The notes: generated by a model not told the origin, from the letters alone. A stretch of DNA of 64,000 nucleotides from Sulfurimonas sp. (GCF_026196735.1 NZ_JAPHUF010000007.1:248001-312000), one strand, 5' to 3'. Positions 17,554 through 26,869 are shown, counted from the stretch's first letter. Made by a program: numbers and translations.

Positions 17554-18200
17554 AAATCATATTTATAACATTAGCCTTAGTGTCATTTGTATATGCAGAT
17601 GAAATGCAAAGAATTGAAGCAATAGTTAAAGATATAACGGAACTTCGAGGAGATTATGAGGAGTGTCAGGCTCAATTAAAAGATAAAAAAATTACTAATA
17701 GCCTTTTAAATGATTCTACATGTAAAAAGTACGAAGACTTGTATAAGCAAGAGAAGAATAAAAATATAATATTAAAAGCTCAAACAGACTATAACGATGA
17801 TTTACTTAAGAGCAATAAAAGTTTGGCAGCGTCAGTAGAAACACTGAAAAAACAAATAAAAAAACAAAAAAAACTTTTAATATCCAAAGATAATGAGATA
17901 AATAAACTACTTAATAATAAGAAAATCTGTAAAAAAGAAAATGTTTTTCCAAAACTAATGATGAAGCAAGAAGTTACAACTACAAAATTTAAAGCAAGGC
18001 CATTTCGTTTGAAAATAGATAGTGATATTTATGATTCTATTGATGGTAATAAAATTGATGAGTGGAGTAAAGGTACTTCTTTTACATCAAATGAGAAAAC
18101 AGATGCCTGGGTTAAGATTACAGGTTATTTTGTTAATAAAAAATGGAAAAAATCACAAAAAGACATGTGGATTAAAAAATCGCAAGTATCACAAAGATAA
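17550..18200 (+). CDS. Exported coiled-coil protein with SH3-like C-terminus
   Basis: 216 residues. A signal peptide (MKIIFITLALVSFVYA) is followed by a lysine-rich coiled coil (about 20-135). The C-terminal 75 residues look like a bacterial SH3-type domain: PFRLKIDSDIYDS, then WSKGTSFTSN, and DAWVKITGYFVNKKW. Bacterial SH3 domains often bind peptidoglycan, so a periplasmic envelope role is possible. The ATG overlaps the trmA stop (ATGA). I do not recognise a named family. Confidence 0.65.
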   Translation: MKIIFITLALVSFVYADEMQRIEAIVKDITELRGDYEECQAQLKDKKITNSLLNDSTCKKYEDLYKQEKNKNIILKAQTDYNDDLLKSNKSLAASVETLKKQIKKQKKLLISKDNEINKLLNNKKICKKENVFPKLMMKQEVTTTKFKARPFRLKIDSDIYDSIDGNKIDEWSKGTSFTSNEKTDAWVKITGYFVNKKWKKSQKDMWIKKSQVSQR

Positions 18201-18243
18201 CTTGATAAATGATATAATGCTAAAAATTTAAATAAGATTGTAT

Positions 18244-19650
18244 ATGAAAAAGATATTAGTTATTTGTGATGGTGATACTGGTAATCACTTTATTAATAGA
18301 ACAATAGAGACGCATACAAGTGAAAATATTTACTATGTTGTTCAGCGTAAAGCTAAAGAATATGAAAATGCAAACCCAAAGCGTTTTAAATTTTATGAAT
18401 TTGACGCTACAAGTCTCTATAAGATAGCCAATTTACTTAAAATGGATTTTGTTCAAGTCATTATTGCCATGGAAAATCAGCTTGATGTTGAACATACAAT
18501 CAAAAATATTAGAACTATTAAAAAGCAGCTTCGTGTTATTGTTTTGGATAAGTGGAATTTAGTGAGTGAAGATTCTAATGTCATTTTTATAAATACAAAC
18601 GAAATATTAGCTTCAAGACTTTTGGATTATCTGCCAAATGTACCGGTAATTGCTCAAAATGTCGGTATTGGTGAAGGTGAAATAATGGAAGTTTTAGTTC
18701 CATTTGGAAGCTCATTTGTGTATCGACATGTAGGTGTGATTGAACAAAAAGATTGGCGAATAGTAGCCATGTATAGAAACAGAAAACTAATTATGCCAAA
18801 TCGCAGAAGAATGATTCAGCCAAATGATCTTCTTGTATTAATTGGTGAACCTACGGTTTTAAAATCAGTATATAAAGCTATTAAAAGGGAACTTGGGCAG
18901 TTTCCAGAACCATTTGGTTCTAATCTTTACCTCTACCTTGATATGAACATTGTAAACCATTCAACAGTTGAAGAGTTTGTTAGAAGAGCGGTTTTTGCAC
19001 ATAAAAAGCTTGAACATAGATTAATTATAAAGATAGTAAACCCCAATGATATATCTCTTTTATGGAAAATTAAAGAGTTTAGAAGTGAAGATGTAGATAT
19101 TGATATAGAGTATGATAGCAGTGATTTAAAAGAAAAATTCTTTGAAGACATCAAAGTATATCATGTAGGCTTAATAATGGTTTCAAAAGAGATGTTTGAA
19201 GATTTCCATATGAGAACTACGCTATATGAATCACATGTGCCTGTTCTTAAAATTGCAGACAGGTCTTTTTCAAGTGTTAAGGATGCTGCCCTTATTTTAG
19301 GAGATAATCGTGATTTAGAGAAGATATCTTCAACAATATTTGATATATCTGAACAGATGAGTTTTAATATAGAACTTTACAATTACATGAGTGAACACCA
19401 AGAAGATAAAGAGATTGTTATAGAGCATTACAACAACCTATCAACAATTTTTTCAAAAAGTATTAAAGTTATTAAAGAGAACGAGAATCCTATTAAAATC
19501 CTAAGAAAAAAAGATAATTTTGTTCAACTTTTACCATTTACGAAAAAATTAACTAAAAGAAAAATTTACTCTCTTTTATCGACAGACAGTGAAAAACTTT
19601 ACCATAAGCTTGATGGTTACCATCAAATTTTTATTCCTGTTCAAATATAG
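18244..19650 (+). CDS. TrkA-like regulator (COG3400 type) with RCK_C domain
   Basis: 468 residues; the ATG at 18244 is preferred to a TTG two codons earlier. The N-terminal 130 residues look like a nucleotide-binding fold (KKILVICDGDTGNHFINR), and the middle (about 135-215) looks like a TrkA C-terminal domain (GEIMEVLVPFGSSFVYRHV, then IQPNDLLVLIGEP). The rest has a repeated hydrophobic and charged pattern without known motifs. Such proteins may gate ion transport or sense nucleotides in the cytoplasm, but no channel gene is adjacent. It stands alone between the trmA pair and aroB. Confidence 0.65.
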   Translation: MKKILVICDGDTGNHFINRTIETHTSENIYYVVQRKAKEYENANPKRFKFYEFDATSLYKIANLLKMDFVQVIIAMENQLDVEHTIKNIRTIKKQLRVIVLDKWNLVSEDSNVIFINTNEILASRLLDYLPNVPVIAQNVGIGEGEIMEVLVPFGSSFVYRHVGVIEQKDWRIVAMYRNRKLIMPNRRRMIQPNDLLVLIGEPTVLKSVYKAIKRELGQFPEPFGSNLYLYLDMNIVNHSTVEEFVRRAVFAHKKLEHRLIIKIVNPNDISLLWKIKEFRSEDVDIDIEYDSSDLKEKFFEDIKVYHVGLIMVSKEMFEDFHMRTTLYESHVPVLKIADRSFSSVKDAALILGDNRDLEKISSTIFDISEQMSFNIELYNYMSEHQEDKEIVIEHYNNLSTIFSKSIKVIKENENPIKILRKKDNFVQLLPFTKKLTKRKIYSLLSTDSEKLYHKLDGYHQIFIPVQI

Positions 19651-19727
19651 AGTATTGATTTAGCGATTTTTTAGTCTTTTTTAAGTAATATATATTCACT
19701 TATAAAATTAAAAATTTCGGACTAATA

Positions 19728-20777
19728 ATGCAAGTAAACATAGCTCTTAAAAAAGTTGTTGATGACTCATATGATATAACCATAGATACTCTTCCAAAAC
19801 TACATTTCGACACAAAAGTAGCAATAGTTACTAATGAAACTGTGTCTAAATTGCATTTAAAATATCTTCTAACAAAAATTTCTGCAAAAGAGTTACATAT
19901 AGTGACTTTAAAAGATGGTGAAGAGTATAAAAATCAAGAGAGTATAGATACGATTTTAGAGTCACTTTTTGAGAGCCGTTTTAACCGTTCATCTATGCTT
20001 ATAGCATTTGGTGGCGGCGTAATCGGCGATATGACGGGATATGCCGCAAGTATCTACCAAAGAGGTATAGATTTTATTCAAATTCCAACTACTCTTCTCT
20101 CTCAGGTCGATGCAAGTGTCGGCGGAAAAACCGGTATGAATAATAAATATGGAAAAAACCTTATAGGAGCATTTCATCAGCCAAAAGCTGTTTATATTGA
20201 CCCGTATTTTTTAACTACACTTCCCGCGCGGGAGTTTGGTGCAGGTGTTGCTGAGATAGTTAAAATGGCAGTTACATTCAACAAAAAGTTTTTTGAGTTT
20301 TTAGAAAGTGCCGATTTGAAGAATCCGGAGGTTTTGCAAGAGTGCATAAAGCAGGCTGTACAAACAAAAGCTGATGTTGTATCTAAAGATGAGAAAGAAC
20401 ACGGTGTAAGAGCTGCTCTGAACTATGGACATACTTTTGGACATGTTATAGAAAATGAAACAAAATATAAAAAATTTCTTCATGGCGAGGCTGTGGCCAT
20501 TGGTATGGTTATGGCTAATGAAACAGCTCTAAAAATGAATCTTATGAATGAAAAAGAGGTATCGAGAGTAAAAACTTTACTAGAAAAATATGATTTACCG
20601 ACATCTTACAAAATTGAAAATCCTCATTCTTTTTATGAAACATTTTTTTTAGATAAAAAAAGTTCTGACTCTTCTATAACTTTTATTTTGCCAGTAGGTA
20701 TTGGTGATGTTACCATTACAGACAAGGTTGATAAAGAAACAGTTATGTGTGTATTAAACAAATTTGGAGAGTCTTGA
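19728..20777 (+). CDS. aroB: 3-dehydroquinate synthase
   Basis: Second step of the shikimate pathway: NAD- and metal-dependent cyclisation of DAHP to 3-dehydroquinate. 349 residues with FGGGVIGDMTGYAAS near residue 90, PTTLLSQVDASVGGKTGMN near 125, and metal-ligand segments LNYGHTFGHVIE and LHGEAVAIGM. It is the first gene of a tightly packed operon; its TGA overlaps the ATG of the mechanosensitive channel gene (TGATG). A TATAAAAT-like box lies about 30 bases upstream. Confidence 0.95.
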   Translation: MQVNIALKKVVDDSYDITIDTLPKLHFDTKVAIVTNETVSKLHLKYLLTKISAKELHIVTLKDGEEYKNQESIDTILESLFESRFNRSSMLIAFGGGVIGDMTGYAASIYQRGIDFIQIPTTLLSQVDASVGGKTGMNNKYGKNLIGAFHQPKAVYIDPYFLTTLPAREFGAGVAEIVKMAVTFNKKFFEFLESADLKNPEVLQECIKQAVQTKADVVSKDEKEHGVRAALNYGHTFGHVIENETKYKKFLHGEAVAIGMVMANETALKMNLMNEKEVSRVKTLLEKYDLPTSYKIENPHSFYETFFLDKKSSDSSITFILPVGIGDVTITDKVDKETVMCVLNKFGES

Positions 20778-22426
20778 TGAAAAATATAGTTCTATTTATA
20801 CTGCTTGGTTCATCGTTATTACTTGCTGATAATGTTAAAAATAGCAAACTAATTGATAAGCAAGAACAGACGCGTATAGAGCTTGAACAAGAAGACCTTA
20901 AAAAAGAAAAAATAGCCCAATATGTAGCAGAATTAAAAAAATTAGAAGAAAAAATAGCTAATAAAGACAGTGTATGGATGAAGAGTTATGCATCTTATCT
21001 TACTTCGCTTGATGTTAGAGAGAGTCTTGAAAAAATAACAAAAAGAATAAATTATCTTAAGAAAAAAAGAAAAAAATCTCTGACAGAAAACGATGAACTA
21101 AATGCACTTATTTCAAGAGAGAAGATACTGACATCGCAAATAGAAAAACTTAAGAAAAAAGACAGCTCACCTTTTTCCAATCTTTTAACCCCGCCAAATA
21201 TTGATGAAATACCTGCTATTACAAATCCATTTGATATATTTACAGGTATTTCACTTGTTAAAACATTGAATGAAAGCTACAATGATTATATTTTAAAAAA
21301 AGATGAATTGGCCTCTTTAATCTCTCTTTTAAGAGCAGAAGGACGAATATATAAAGAGATAGAAGCAATTGATACAGACTCTATATATAAAGAAGAGGCT
21401 CAAAGTAAAGCAAAACAGCTAGAGAGATTTGAAACAGCTTTAGATACGATTAGTGTTACAGCAGATGTTTATCAAAAAAGACTAGAAATCAGTAAAACGA
21501 ATATCAATAAAGATGTCAATAATCAAATCGTTAAAATAGCAAAAATAGGTGTTATCGTTGCAATAGTTTTTGTTATATTTTTCTTACTTAAGTTAGTTGT
21601 TAAAAAGTACATAACCGATCATGAACGATTTTATATGGCAAATAAGATAATCACATTTATGAACTTTACTCTTATTATTATAATTTTGTTTTTTAATTAT
21701 ATAGAAAATGTCAGCTACTTGGTAACCATACTCGGGTTTGCATCAGCCGGTATAGCAATTGCCATGAAAGACTGGTTTATGAGTATCCTTGGCTGGCTTG
21801 TAATAGTTATTGGCGGCAGTATACATGTAGGAGACAGAATACGCGTAGATATGGATGGAATGAAGTATGTAGGTGATGTAATGGATATCTCGCTTCTTCG
21901 TATGACAATCTTGGAAGATATAACGCTTACATCAGTTCTTGAAAATAGAAGAGCGGGAAGAATCGTATTTGTTCCAAATAACTATGTGTTTACTCGAATG
22001 ATTGCCAATTATACGCACTCTACTTTAAAAACTGTTTGGGATGGAGTACATATAACTATCACATATGATTCTAATCATAAAAAAGCGATGCATTTAGCTA
22101 AAGAGATAACAAAAAAATACTCCAAGGGCTATACTGACATTACAAGAAAGCAACTAAATAAATTGAGAAATCAGTACAGCTTAAAAAATACAAATGTTGA
22201 GCCTAGAATTTTTTCTTTTATAGAATCTAATGGTATATCAATTGATGCTTGGTATTTGACTAATGCTTATGCAACCCTCACCCTTAGAAGTATTATCTCA
22301 ACTGAGATTGTCGATGCATTTATGGCAGAAGATGATATAACAATTGCATACCCTACACAAATGTTACATATGGAAGAATCAGCAAAGAAAAAGCCTCCAT
22401 TTGCAACAAACGATGAAGTAGTTTAA
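20777..22426 (+). CDS. MscS-family mechanosensitive ion channel
   Basis: 549 residues from the ATG at 20777, which has GGAGAG upstream, overlaps the aroB stop, and begins a signal peptide (MKNIVLFILLGSSLLLA). A periplasmic coiled-coil region (30-250) precedes three membrane helices. The last, GFASAGIAIAMKDWFMS, is the small-residue pore helix typical of MscS. A beta domain follows (GGSIHVGDRIRV, FVPNNYVF). It should relieve turgor during osmotic downshock. Its place between aroB and mtaB matches what I remember of H. pylori HP0284. Confidence 0.88.
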   Translation: MKNIVLFILLGSSLLLADNVKNSKLIDKQEQTRIELEQEDLKKEKIAQYVAELKKLEEKIANKDSVWMKSYASYLTSLDVRESLEKITKRINYLKKKRKKSLTENDELNALISREKILTSQIEKLKKKDSSPFSNLLTPPNIDEIPAITNPFDIFTGISLVKTLNESYNDYILKKDELASLISLLRAEGRIYKEIEAIDTDSIYKEEAQSKAKQLERFETALDTISVTADVYQKRLEISKTNINKDVNNQIVKIAKIGVIVAIVFVIFFLLKLVVKKYITDHERFYMANKIITFMNFTLIIIILFFNYIENVSYLVTILGFASAGIAIAMKDWFMSILGWLVIVIGGSIHVGDRIRVDMDGMKYVGDVMDISLLRMTILEDITLTSVLENRRAGRIVFVPNNYVFTRMIANYTHSTLKTVWDGVHITITYDSNHKKAMHLAKEITKKYSKGYTDITRKQLNKLRNQYSLKNTNVEPRIFSFIESNGISIDAWYLTNAYATLTLRSIISTEIVDAFMAEDDITIAYPTQMLHMEESAKKKPPFATNDEVV

Positions 22427-22427
22427 T

Positions 22428-23672
22428 TTGAAAAAAGTCTACTTTAAAACTTTTGGTTGCAGAACAAATCTGTATGACTCTCAAGTAATGATGAGTGCCA
22501 TGCAAGAGTATGAAGTTACTGAGAATGAAAATGAAGCAGATGTTGTTGTTGTGAACTCTTGCACAGTTACAAACGGGGCGGATACACATGTTCGCTCTTA
22601 TCTTTCACATGTAGAAAAAATAGGTGATGCAAAAGTTTTTTTAACAGGCTGTGGAGCACATACAAAAGGTGAGAAATTACTAGAGCAGGGTAGAGTGGCC
22701 GGAGTTTTTGGTCAGAGTGAAAAACTAAAAATAGACGCTATGCTCTCAAAGGAAGAACCTTTTTACGAGCCTGGTGATTTAAACTATATTGATGAAGCAG
22801 TTGTTGATGATTTTATTGGTAAAAGCAGAGCATTTATAAAAATCCAAGAAGGCTGTAATTTTCGCTGTTCATACTGTATCATCCCATTTGTTCGCGGTGA
22901 TGCGAGAAGTATGGATGAAAAAAGAATACTAGAACAGATTACAAGACTGGCTCTTAATGGTTTTGGTGAGTTTATTTTAACCGGAACTAATGTTGGAAGC
23001 TATGGACAAAAAACAGACAGCTCAATTGCTAAACTTATGAAAAAAATCTCTCAAATAAGAGGTGTAAGACGCATTAGACTCGGCAGTGTTGAACCTATCC
23101 AGATTACAGATGAATTTAAAGAGATACTAGGTGAACCATGGCTTGAGAAGCATCTTCATATTGCCCTTCAGCATACATCGCCTCAAATGCTAAAGTTTAT
23201 GAATAGAAGAAATGTTTACAAACAAGATAGAGAACTTTTTGAACTTCTTGCAAGCAAAGGCTTTGCAATCGGTACAGATTTTATAACAGGTCATCCGGGT
23301 GAGAGTGAAGAACTTTGGGATGAAGCTATGAAAAATGTCAGAGATTTGCCATTAACGCACTTACATGCTTTTACCTATTCAAAAAGAGACGGCACACCAT
23401 CCGCTACAATGAAACCTGAAGTAAACGGTAAACTTGCAAAAGAGAGATTGCATGAGCTTGAAAACATAGTTAAATCTAAAAATCTTGAGTTTAGAAAAGC
23501 TTTTAATGGTGAGTTGGATGTTCTTGTTGAGAGTGAAAAAGATGGTCTGTATGTAGGACATGATCAACACTTTAATAAGATTTTAATTGAGTCTGATGAA
23601 GACTTAATCGGTAATTGGGTAAATATTAAAAATTACACCGTAAAAGAGGAGTCTAACTATGGCCGAGTCTAA
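22428..23672 (+). CDS. mtaB: MtaB-type tRNA t6A37 methylthiotransferase
   Basis: Radical-SAM enzyme of the MiaB family that adds a methylthio group to N6-threonylcarbamoyladenosine in tRNA. 414 residues. The N-terminal UPF0004 domain has KTFGCRTNLYDSQVM and NSCTVTNGAD with two cluster cysteines. The radical SAM motif is CNFRCSYCIIPFVRG near residue 143, and a TRAM-like C-terminus follows. KTFGCRTN and SCTVT favour MtaB over MiaB. The start is a TTG one base after the channel stop. It overlaps the next gene by 14 bases. Confidence 0.88.
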   Translation: MKKVYFKTFGCRTNLYDSQVMMSAMQEYEVTENENEADVVVVNSCTVTNGADTHVRSYLSHVEKIGDAKVFLTGCGAHTKGEKLLEQGRVAGVFGQSEKLKIDAMLSKEEPFYEPGDLNYIDEAVVDDFIGKSRAFIKIQEGCNFRCSYCIIPFVRGDARSMDEKRILEQITRLALNGFGEFILTGTNVGSYGQKTDSSIAKLMKKISQIRGVRRIRLGSVEPIQITDEFKEILGEPWLEKHLHIALQHTSPQMLKFMNRRNVYKQDRELFELLASKGFAIGTDFITGHPGESEELWDEAMKNVRDLPLTHLHAFTYSKRDGTPSATMKPEVNGKLAKERLHELENIVKSKNLEFRKAFNGELDVLVESEKDGLYVGHDQHFNKILIESDEDLIGNWVNIKNYTVKEESNYGRV

Positions 23673-25299
23673 GTCAAACAGAGTAGCACTTTATGCATCA
23701 GCTTTTTTAGTAATTATACTGGTTTTATTTGCAATACTAAGAGATAACTCAGAAAGTATCTCTTTAAAAGATGCGACAAAAATTTTACAAAATCACACAG
23801 TCAAGAGTGTAGTAGCCTCAAAAGATTATGTTTATCTTAAAACAGATAAAAATGTTTATAAGATTGCATCTTCTCAGGTTACTCCTCAAATGTTTTTAGA
23901 GTATGAAGTAGAGTCAAAAGGTGGTTCCAGTATTGTTGTGTATCTCCTATCTTTAGTGCTTATTTTAGGTTTAGGAACACTCATATATAGATGGTATCAA
24001 AAAAACGGCTTATCTATTTCCCAAGCAACAAAAAGTGCAGGTAATAGATCTTCTATTGATTCAACTCAACCGATAGTCTCAATAAGAAGTGATGTGACAT
24101 TTAGTGACATCGGCGGGATAAGTGATGTTAAGATAGAACTTGAAGAGATTTTGGACTTTATGAGAAACCCAAAACGATATAAAAGTTTTGGTGCACGAAT
24201 GCCAAGAGGTGTACTTTTAGTTGGACCTCCGGGAGTTGGTAAGACTATGATTGCTAAAGCTGTTGCCAATGAAGCAGGTGTGCCATTTTATTATCAAAGT
24301 GGTGCTTCGTTTGTTCAGATTTATGTTGGAATGGGTGCAAAAAGAGTACATGAGCTTTTTCAAGCGGCTAAAAACAACTCACCATCAATAATTTTTATTG
24401 ACGAGATAGATGCGGTTGGTAAAAAAAGAGATGGACAAAGAAATGATGAGAGAGAATCTACACTAAATCAACTTTTAACAGAGATGGATGGTTTTGAAAA
24501 CTCTAGCGGAGTGATTGTTGTAGCTGCCACAAACAAGATAGATGTACTAGACTCTGCACTTCTTCGTTCAGGTAGATTTGACAGAAGAGTTTTTGTGGAG
24601 CTTCCTACAAAACGCGAAAGAGAGTCTATTTTATCTAAGTATCTAAATAAAATACCTCACGAATTAGATGTTAAAGCTGTAGCAAATATGACAGTAGGAT
24701 TTAGTGGTGCTTCTTTGGCTGCGCTTGTAAATGAAGCAGCTCTTCTTTCGCTACGACAAAAAGATTTTCAAGTAACTATAGATCATATTCATATGGTAAA
24801 AGACAAAGTAATGTTTGGAAAGAAAAAACTTCAAATACTAAGTGAAAAACAAAAAGAATATCATGTATCCTATCAAGCGGCCAAAGTAATATGTGCAACT
24901 TACTTTGATTTGCCGTTTGAAAAACTAATGCTCTCAAATGAGAAACTTACTCCAACAACCAATGACCCGCTTATAAAACATGAGTTAGAATCAAGAGTTA
25001 AAATGCTTTTAGCCGGTATGGCAGCTTGCGATATAAAATTTACAGAACATGCTAGCAGTGCTAAAGCAGACTTAGATGAAGCAAAAGTTATTGTTTCAAA
25101 TATGATTAATGATTACGGAATGGGTACATCTTTAATAGCATTAGAGCATGAAGAAGAAAATCTGATGAATAGATTGTACCAAGAGACAAAACTTCTTTTA
25201 GAGTCTATGATGGATGTTATGTCCAGTGTAGAGAGTGTTCTCATTGAGAGAGAAAGTATTACAAAAGCAGATGTTAAAAAGTTAATCGATGCTGTTTAA
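23659..25299 (+). CDS. FtsH-like AAA+ ATPase with a degenerate protease domain
   Basis: 546 residues with FtsH architecture: two membrane helices (about 9-26 and 93-110) around a short periplasmic domain, an AAA+ module, and a C-terminal protease-like domain. ATPase motifs are intact: GPPGVGKT, IIFIDEIDAVG, and the arginine-finger segment SALLRSGRFDRR. The zinc site is lost: where FtsH has HEAGH, residues 406-410 read QAAKV. The distal acidic position (KADLDEA) is kept. It probably unfolds, assembles or holds membrane proteins without cutting them. It overlaps both operon neighbours, and H. pylori HP0286 appears to be the syntenic equivalent. Confidence 0.85.
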   Translation: MAESKSNRVALYASAFLVIILVLFAILRDNSESISLKDATKILQNHTVKSVVASKDYVYLKTDKNVYKIASSQVTPQMFLEYEVESKGGSSIVVYLLSLVLILGLGTLIYRWYQKNGLSISQATKSAGNRSSIDSTQPIVSIRSDVTFSDIGGISDVKIELEEILDFMRNPKRYKSFGARMPRGVLLVGPPGVGKTMIAKAVANEAGVPFYYQSGASFVQIYVGMGAKRVHELFQAAKNNSPSIIFIDEIDAVGKKRDGQRNDERESTLNQLLTEMDGFENSSGVIVVAATNKIDVLDSALLRSGRFDRRVFVELPTKRERESILSKYLNKIPHELDVKAVANMTVGFSGASLAALVNEAALLSLRQKDFQVTIDHIHMVKDKVMFGKKKLQILSEKQKEYHVSYQAAKVICATYFDLPFEKLMLSNEKLTPTTNDPLIKHELESRVKMLLAGMAACDIKFTEHASSAKADLDEAKVIVSNMINDYGMGTSLIALEHEEENLMNRLYQETKLLLESMMDVMSSVESVLIERESITKADVKKLIDAV

Positions 25300-25810
25300 G
25301 AGTGGCTTTTCTTTAAAAGATGAAGAATCTTTATTTGAAGAGTATATAAACAGTTCTGAGTATAGTGTTTGCGGCTTTAGTTATGGTGCTATTAAAGCTT
25401 TTAAATATGTAAAAGAACAATTAAACCATGGAAAAAGAATAGATACTCTGCAACTGTTTTCCCCAGCATTTTTTCAAAACAAAAGTAAAAAATTTAAAAA
25501 ACTTCAAATAATCGCTTATACAAAAGATAAAGATAAATATTTAATAAATTTTATTGATTTGTGCTTTTATCCGCATTCTAAAAAAGATACACAGCATTAC
25601 GAAACTGATGTTTGTGAACTTGAAGAGTTACTTAACTATGAATGGAATCTGCAAGAGCTTAAGTCATTATCCAACAGAGGTGTTAAGATTGAAGTTTATC
25701 TCGGCGGTAATGACAAAATTATAGATGTAGAGTCTGCTAGAGAGTTTTTTTTACATGTAGCTACTGTGACATACATAAAAAATGCAAATCATTTTTTACA
25801 AATAAGGTAA
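25289..25810 (+). CDS. bioV: BioV-like pimeloyl-ACP methyl ester esterase
   Basis: 173 residues, a compact alpha/beta hydrolase. The nucleophile motif GFSYG is near residue 30, and candidate Asp and His residues are in GGNDKIID and NANHF near the C-terminus, giving a plausible Ser-Asp-His triad. Length, the FKSGFSLKDEESLF start and the position after the FtsH-like gene match the epsilonproteobacterial BioV family as I remember it. BioV frees pimeloyl-ACP from its methyl ester for biotin synthesis. It overlaps the upstream gene by 11 bases. If not BioV, it is another small esterase. Confidence 0.65.
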   Translation: MLFKSGFSLKDEESLFEEYINSSEYSVCGFSYGAIKAFKYVKEQLNHGKRIDTLQLFSPAFFQNKSKKFKKLQIIAYTKDKDKYLINFIDLCFYPHSKKDTQHYETDVCELEELLNYEWNLQELKSLSNRGVKIEVYLGGNDKIIDVESAREFFLHVATVTYIKNANHFLQIR

Positions 25811-25815
25811 TTGAC

Positions 25816-25946
25816 ATTTACTAAGCAGATTTATTAACTCATTCTCGAAACTACATCCTTGTAGTTTCTGTGAGGCTAAAAATTGATAAAACCTCTTGTT
25901 TTATCTTTTTAATTTTTAGAACCGTTAATAAATCTACTCAGTAAAT
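25816..25946. repeat. Large nested inverted repeat (three-way-junction element)
   Basis: Outer arms of 23 bases (25816-25838 and 25924-25946) are complementary except at two positions. Those two positions become G-U pairs if the minus strand is transcribed. Inside are two hairpins. Hairpin 1: GAAACTACA/TGTAGTTTC (25847-25855, 25860-25868). Hairpin 2: CTAAAAATT with GATAAAAC (25876-25892) against GTTTTATC (25898-25905) and AATTTTTAG (25911-25919). The whole intergenic space between bioV and mogA is this structure. It could be a dispersed palindromic repeat, a structured RNA or a complex terminator/attenuator. Confidence 0.6.
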
Positions 25947-25975
25947 TAATATATAAAAAGCAAAGGAAAAAAAGT

Positions 25976-26509
25976 ATGAGTGAAATTAAAATAGGCGTAA
26001 TTACAGCAAGTGATAGAGCTAGTAAAGGTATATATGAAGATATATCAGGAGTTGCTATTCAAGATACTATGAAAGATTATTTGATTAGTGAATTTGAGAT
26101 AGTTTATAGATGTATCCCGGACGAACAAGATGTATTAGAAGCTACTATGAAAGAGCTTTGCGATGAGGCAGGGTGCTGTTTAGTTGTTACAACAGGTGGT
26201 ACAGGGCCGGCACTTCGTGATGTTACACCGGAAGCTACAGAGAATGTTTGCCAGAAGATGATGCCGGGCTTTGGTGAACTTATGCGTCAAGTTAGTTTGC
26301 AGTATGTTCCTACAGCTATACTTTCTCGTCAAACAGCGGGCATAAGAGGAAAATCTCTGATCATTAATCTACCTGGAAAACCAAAATCAATTAGAGAGTG
26401 TTTAGATGCAGTTTTTCCGGCAGTTCCATACTGTATAGACTTAATTGAAGGTCCATTCATTGAAACTGATGAAAAAGTCATAAAAGCCTTTAGACCTAAG
26501 GCTAAATAA
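25976..26509 (+). CDS. mogA: Molybdopterin adenylyltransferase
   Basis: 177 residues. It activates molybdopterin with AMP before molybdenum insertion, for molybdoenzymes such as nitrate or formate-oxidising enzymes. Visible motifs are GVITASDRASKGIYED at residues 7-22, VTTGGTGPALRDVTPEAT near 75, and LIINLPGKPKSIRECL near 130, the typical MogA/MoaB fold. Assignment as MogA rather than MoaB is by overall likeness. AAGG lies upstream of the ATG; the gene follows a large structured intergenic element and ends in a strong palindrome. Confidence 0.9.
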   Translation: MSEIKIGVITASDRASKGIYEDISGVAIQDTMKDYLISEFEIVYRCIPDEQDVLEATMKELCDEAGCCLVVTTGGTGPALRDVTPEATENVCQKMMPGFGELMRQVSLQYVPTAILSRQTAGIRGKSLIINLPGKPKSIRECLDAVFPAVPYCIDLIEGPFIETDEKVIKAFRPKAK

Positions 26510-26513
26510 TATT

Positions 26514-26541
26514 ATAACTCTCTTTTATAAAAGAGAGTTAT
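26514..26541. terminator. Bidirectional terminator between mogA and the next gene
   Basis: Perfect inverted repeat with 13-base arms (ATAACTCTCTTTT and its complement) around an AT centre, five bases after the mogA stop. It overlaps the stop codon of the convergent small gene at 26538. T and A runs within the arms suit termination in both directions. Confidence 0.75.
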
Positions 26542-26807
26542 CTATAGATAAAAGCAGAATAGTAGCCATTTTTATTGGCATCTTCTGTCATGTTAAAGCG
26601 TGCACCTACATGGCTTGCCCAATGATCTAAAACATAGTATTCAACTTCCCAATCATCTGAAAATTTATGTTCTACGCACTTTCGTTGTTTGTTCCAGTCA
26701 AGATTGACTTCATCTTGATTTACATTATGAAGCTCATCCTCAAGCCATTGTAAATCTACTAATTTTTGTGGGTATCCACCTAAATTTTCTACAACCGTGT
26801 TTTGCAT
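26538..26807 (-). CDS. Small soluble protein of unknown function
   Basis: 89 residues. The ATG at 26807 is chosen over an upstream ATG because AAAAGGAG lies seven bases before it. It has aromatic and acidic motifs (DDWEVEYYVLDHWASHVGAR) and no signal peptide, membrane helix or cysteine pair. I do not recognise the family. Although in the same direction as frdCAB, it follows frdB by 63 bases with its own strong ribosome-binding site, so it may be read from that operon or alone. Confidence 0.6.
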   Translation of the reverse strand: MQNTVVENLGGYPQKLVDLQWLEDELHNVNQDEVNLDWNKQRKCVEHKFSDDWEVEYYVLDHWASHVGARFNMTEDANKNGYYSAFIYR

Positions 26808-26869
26808 GATAACTCCTTTTATAATCAAAGGTTATACAGCAAGTGGTGTTCCAATTTATAATATTAAAT

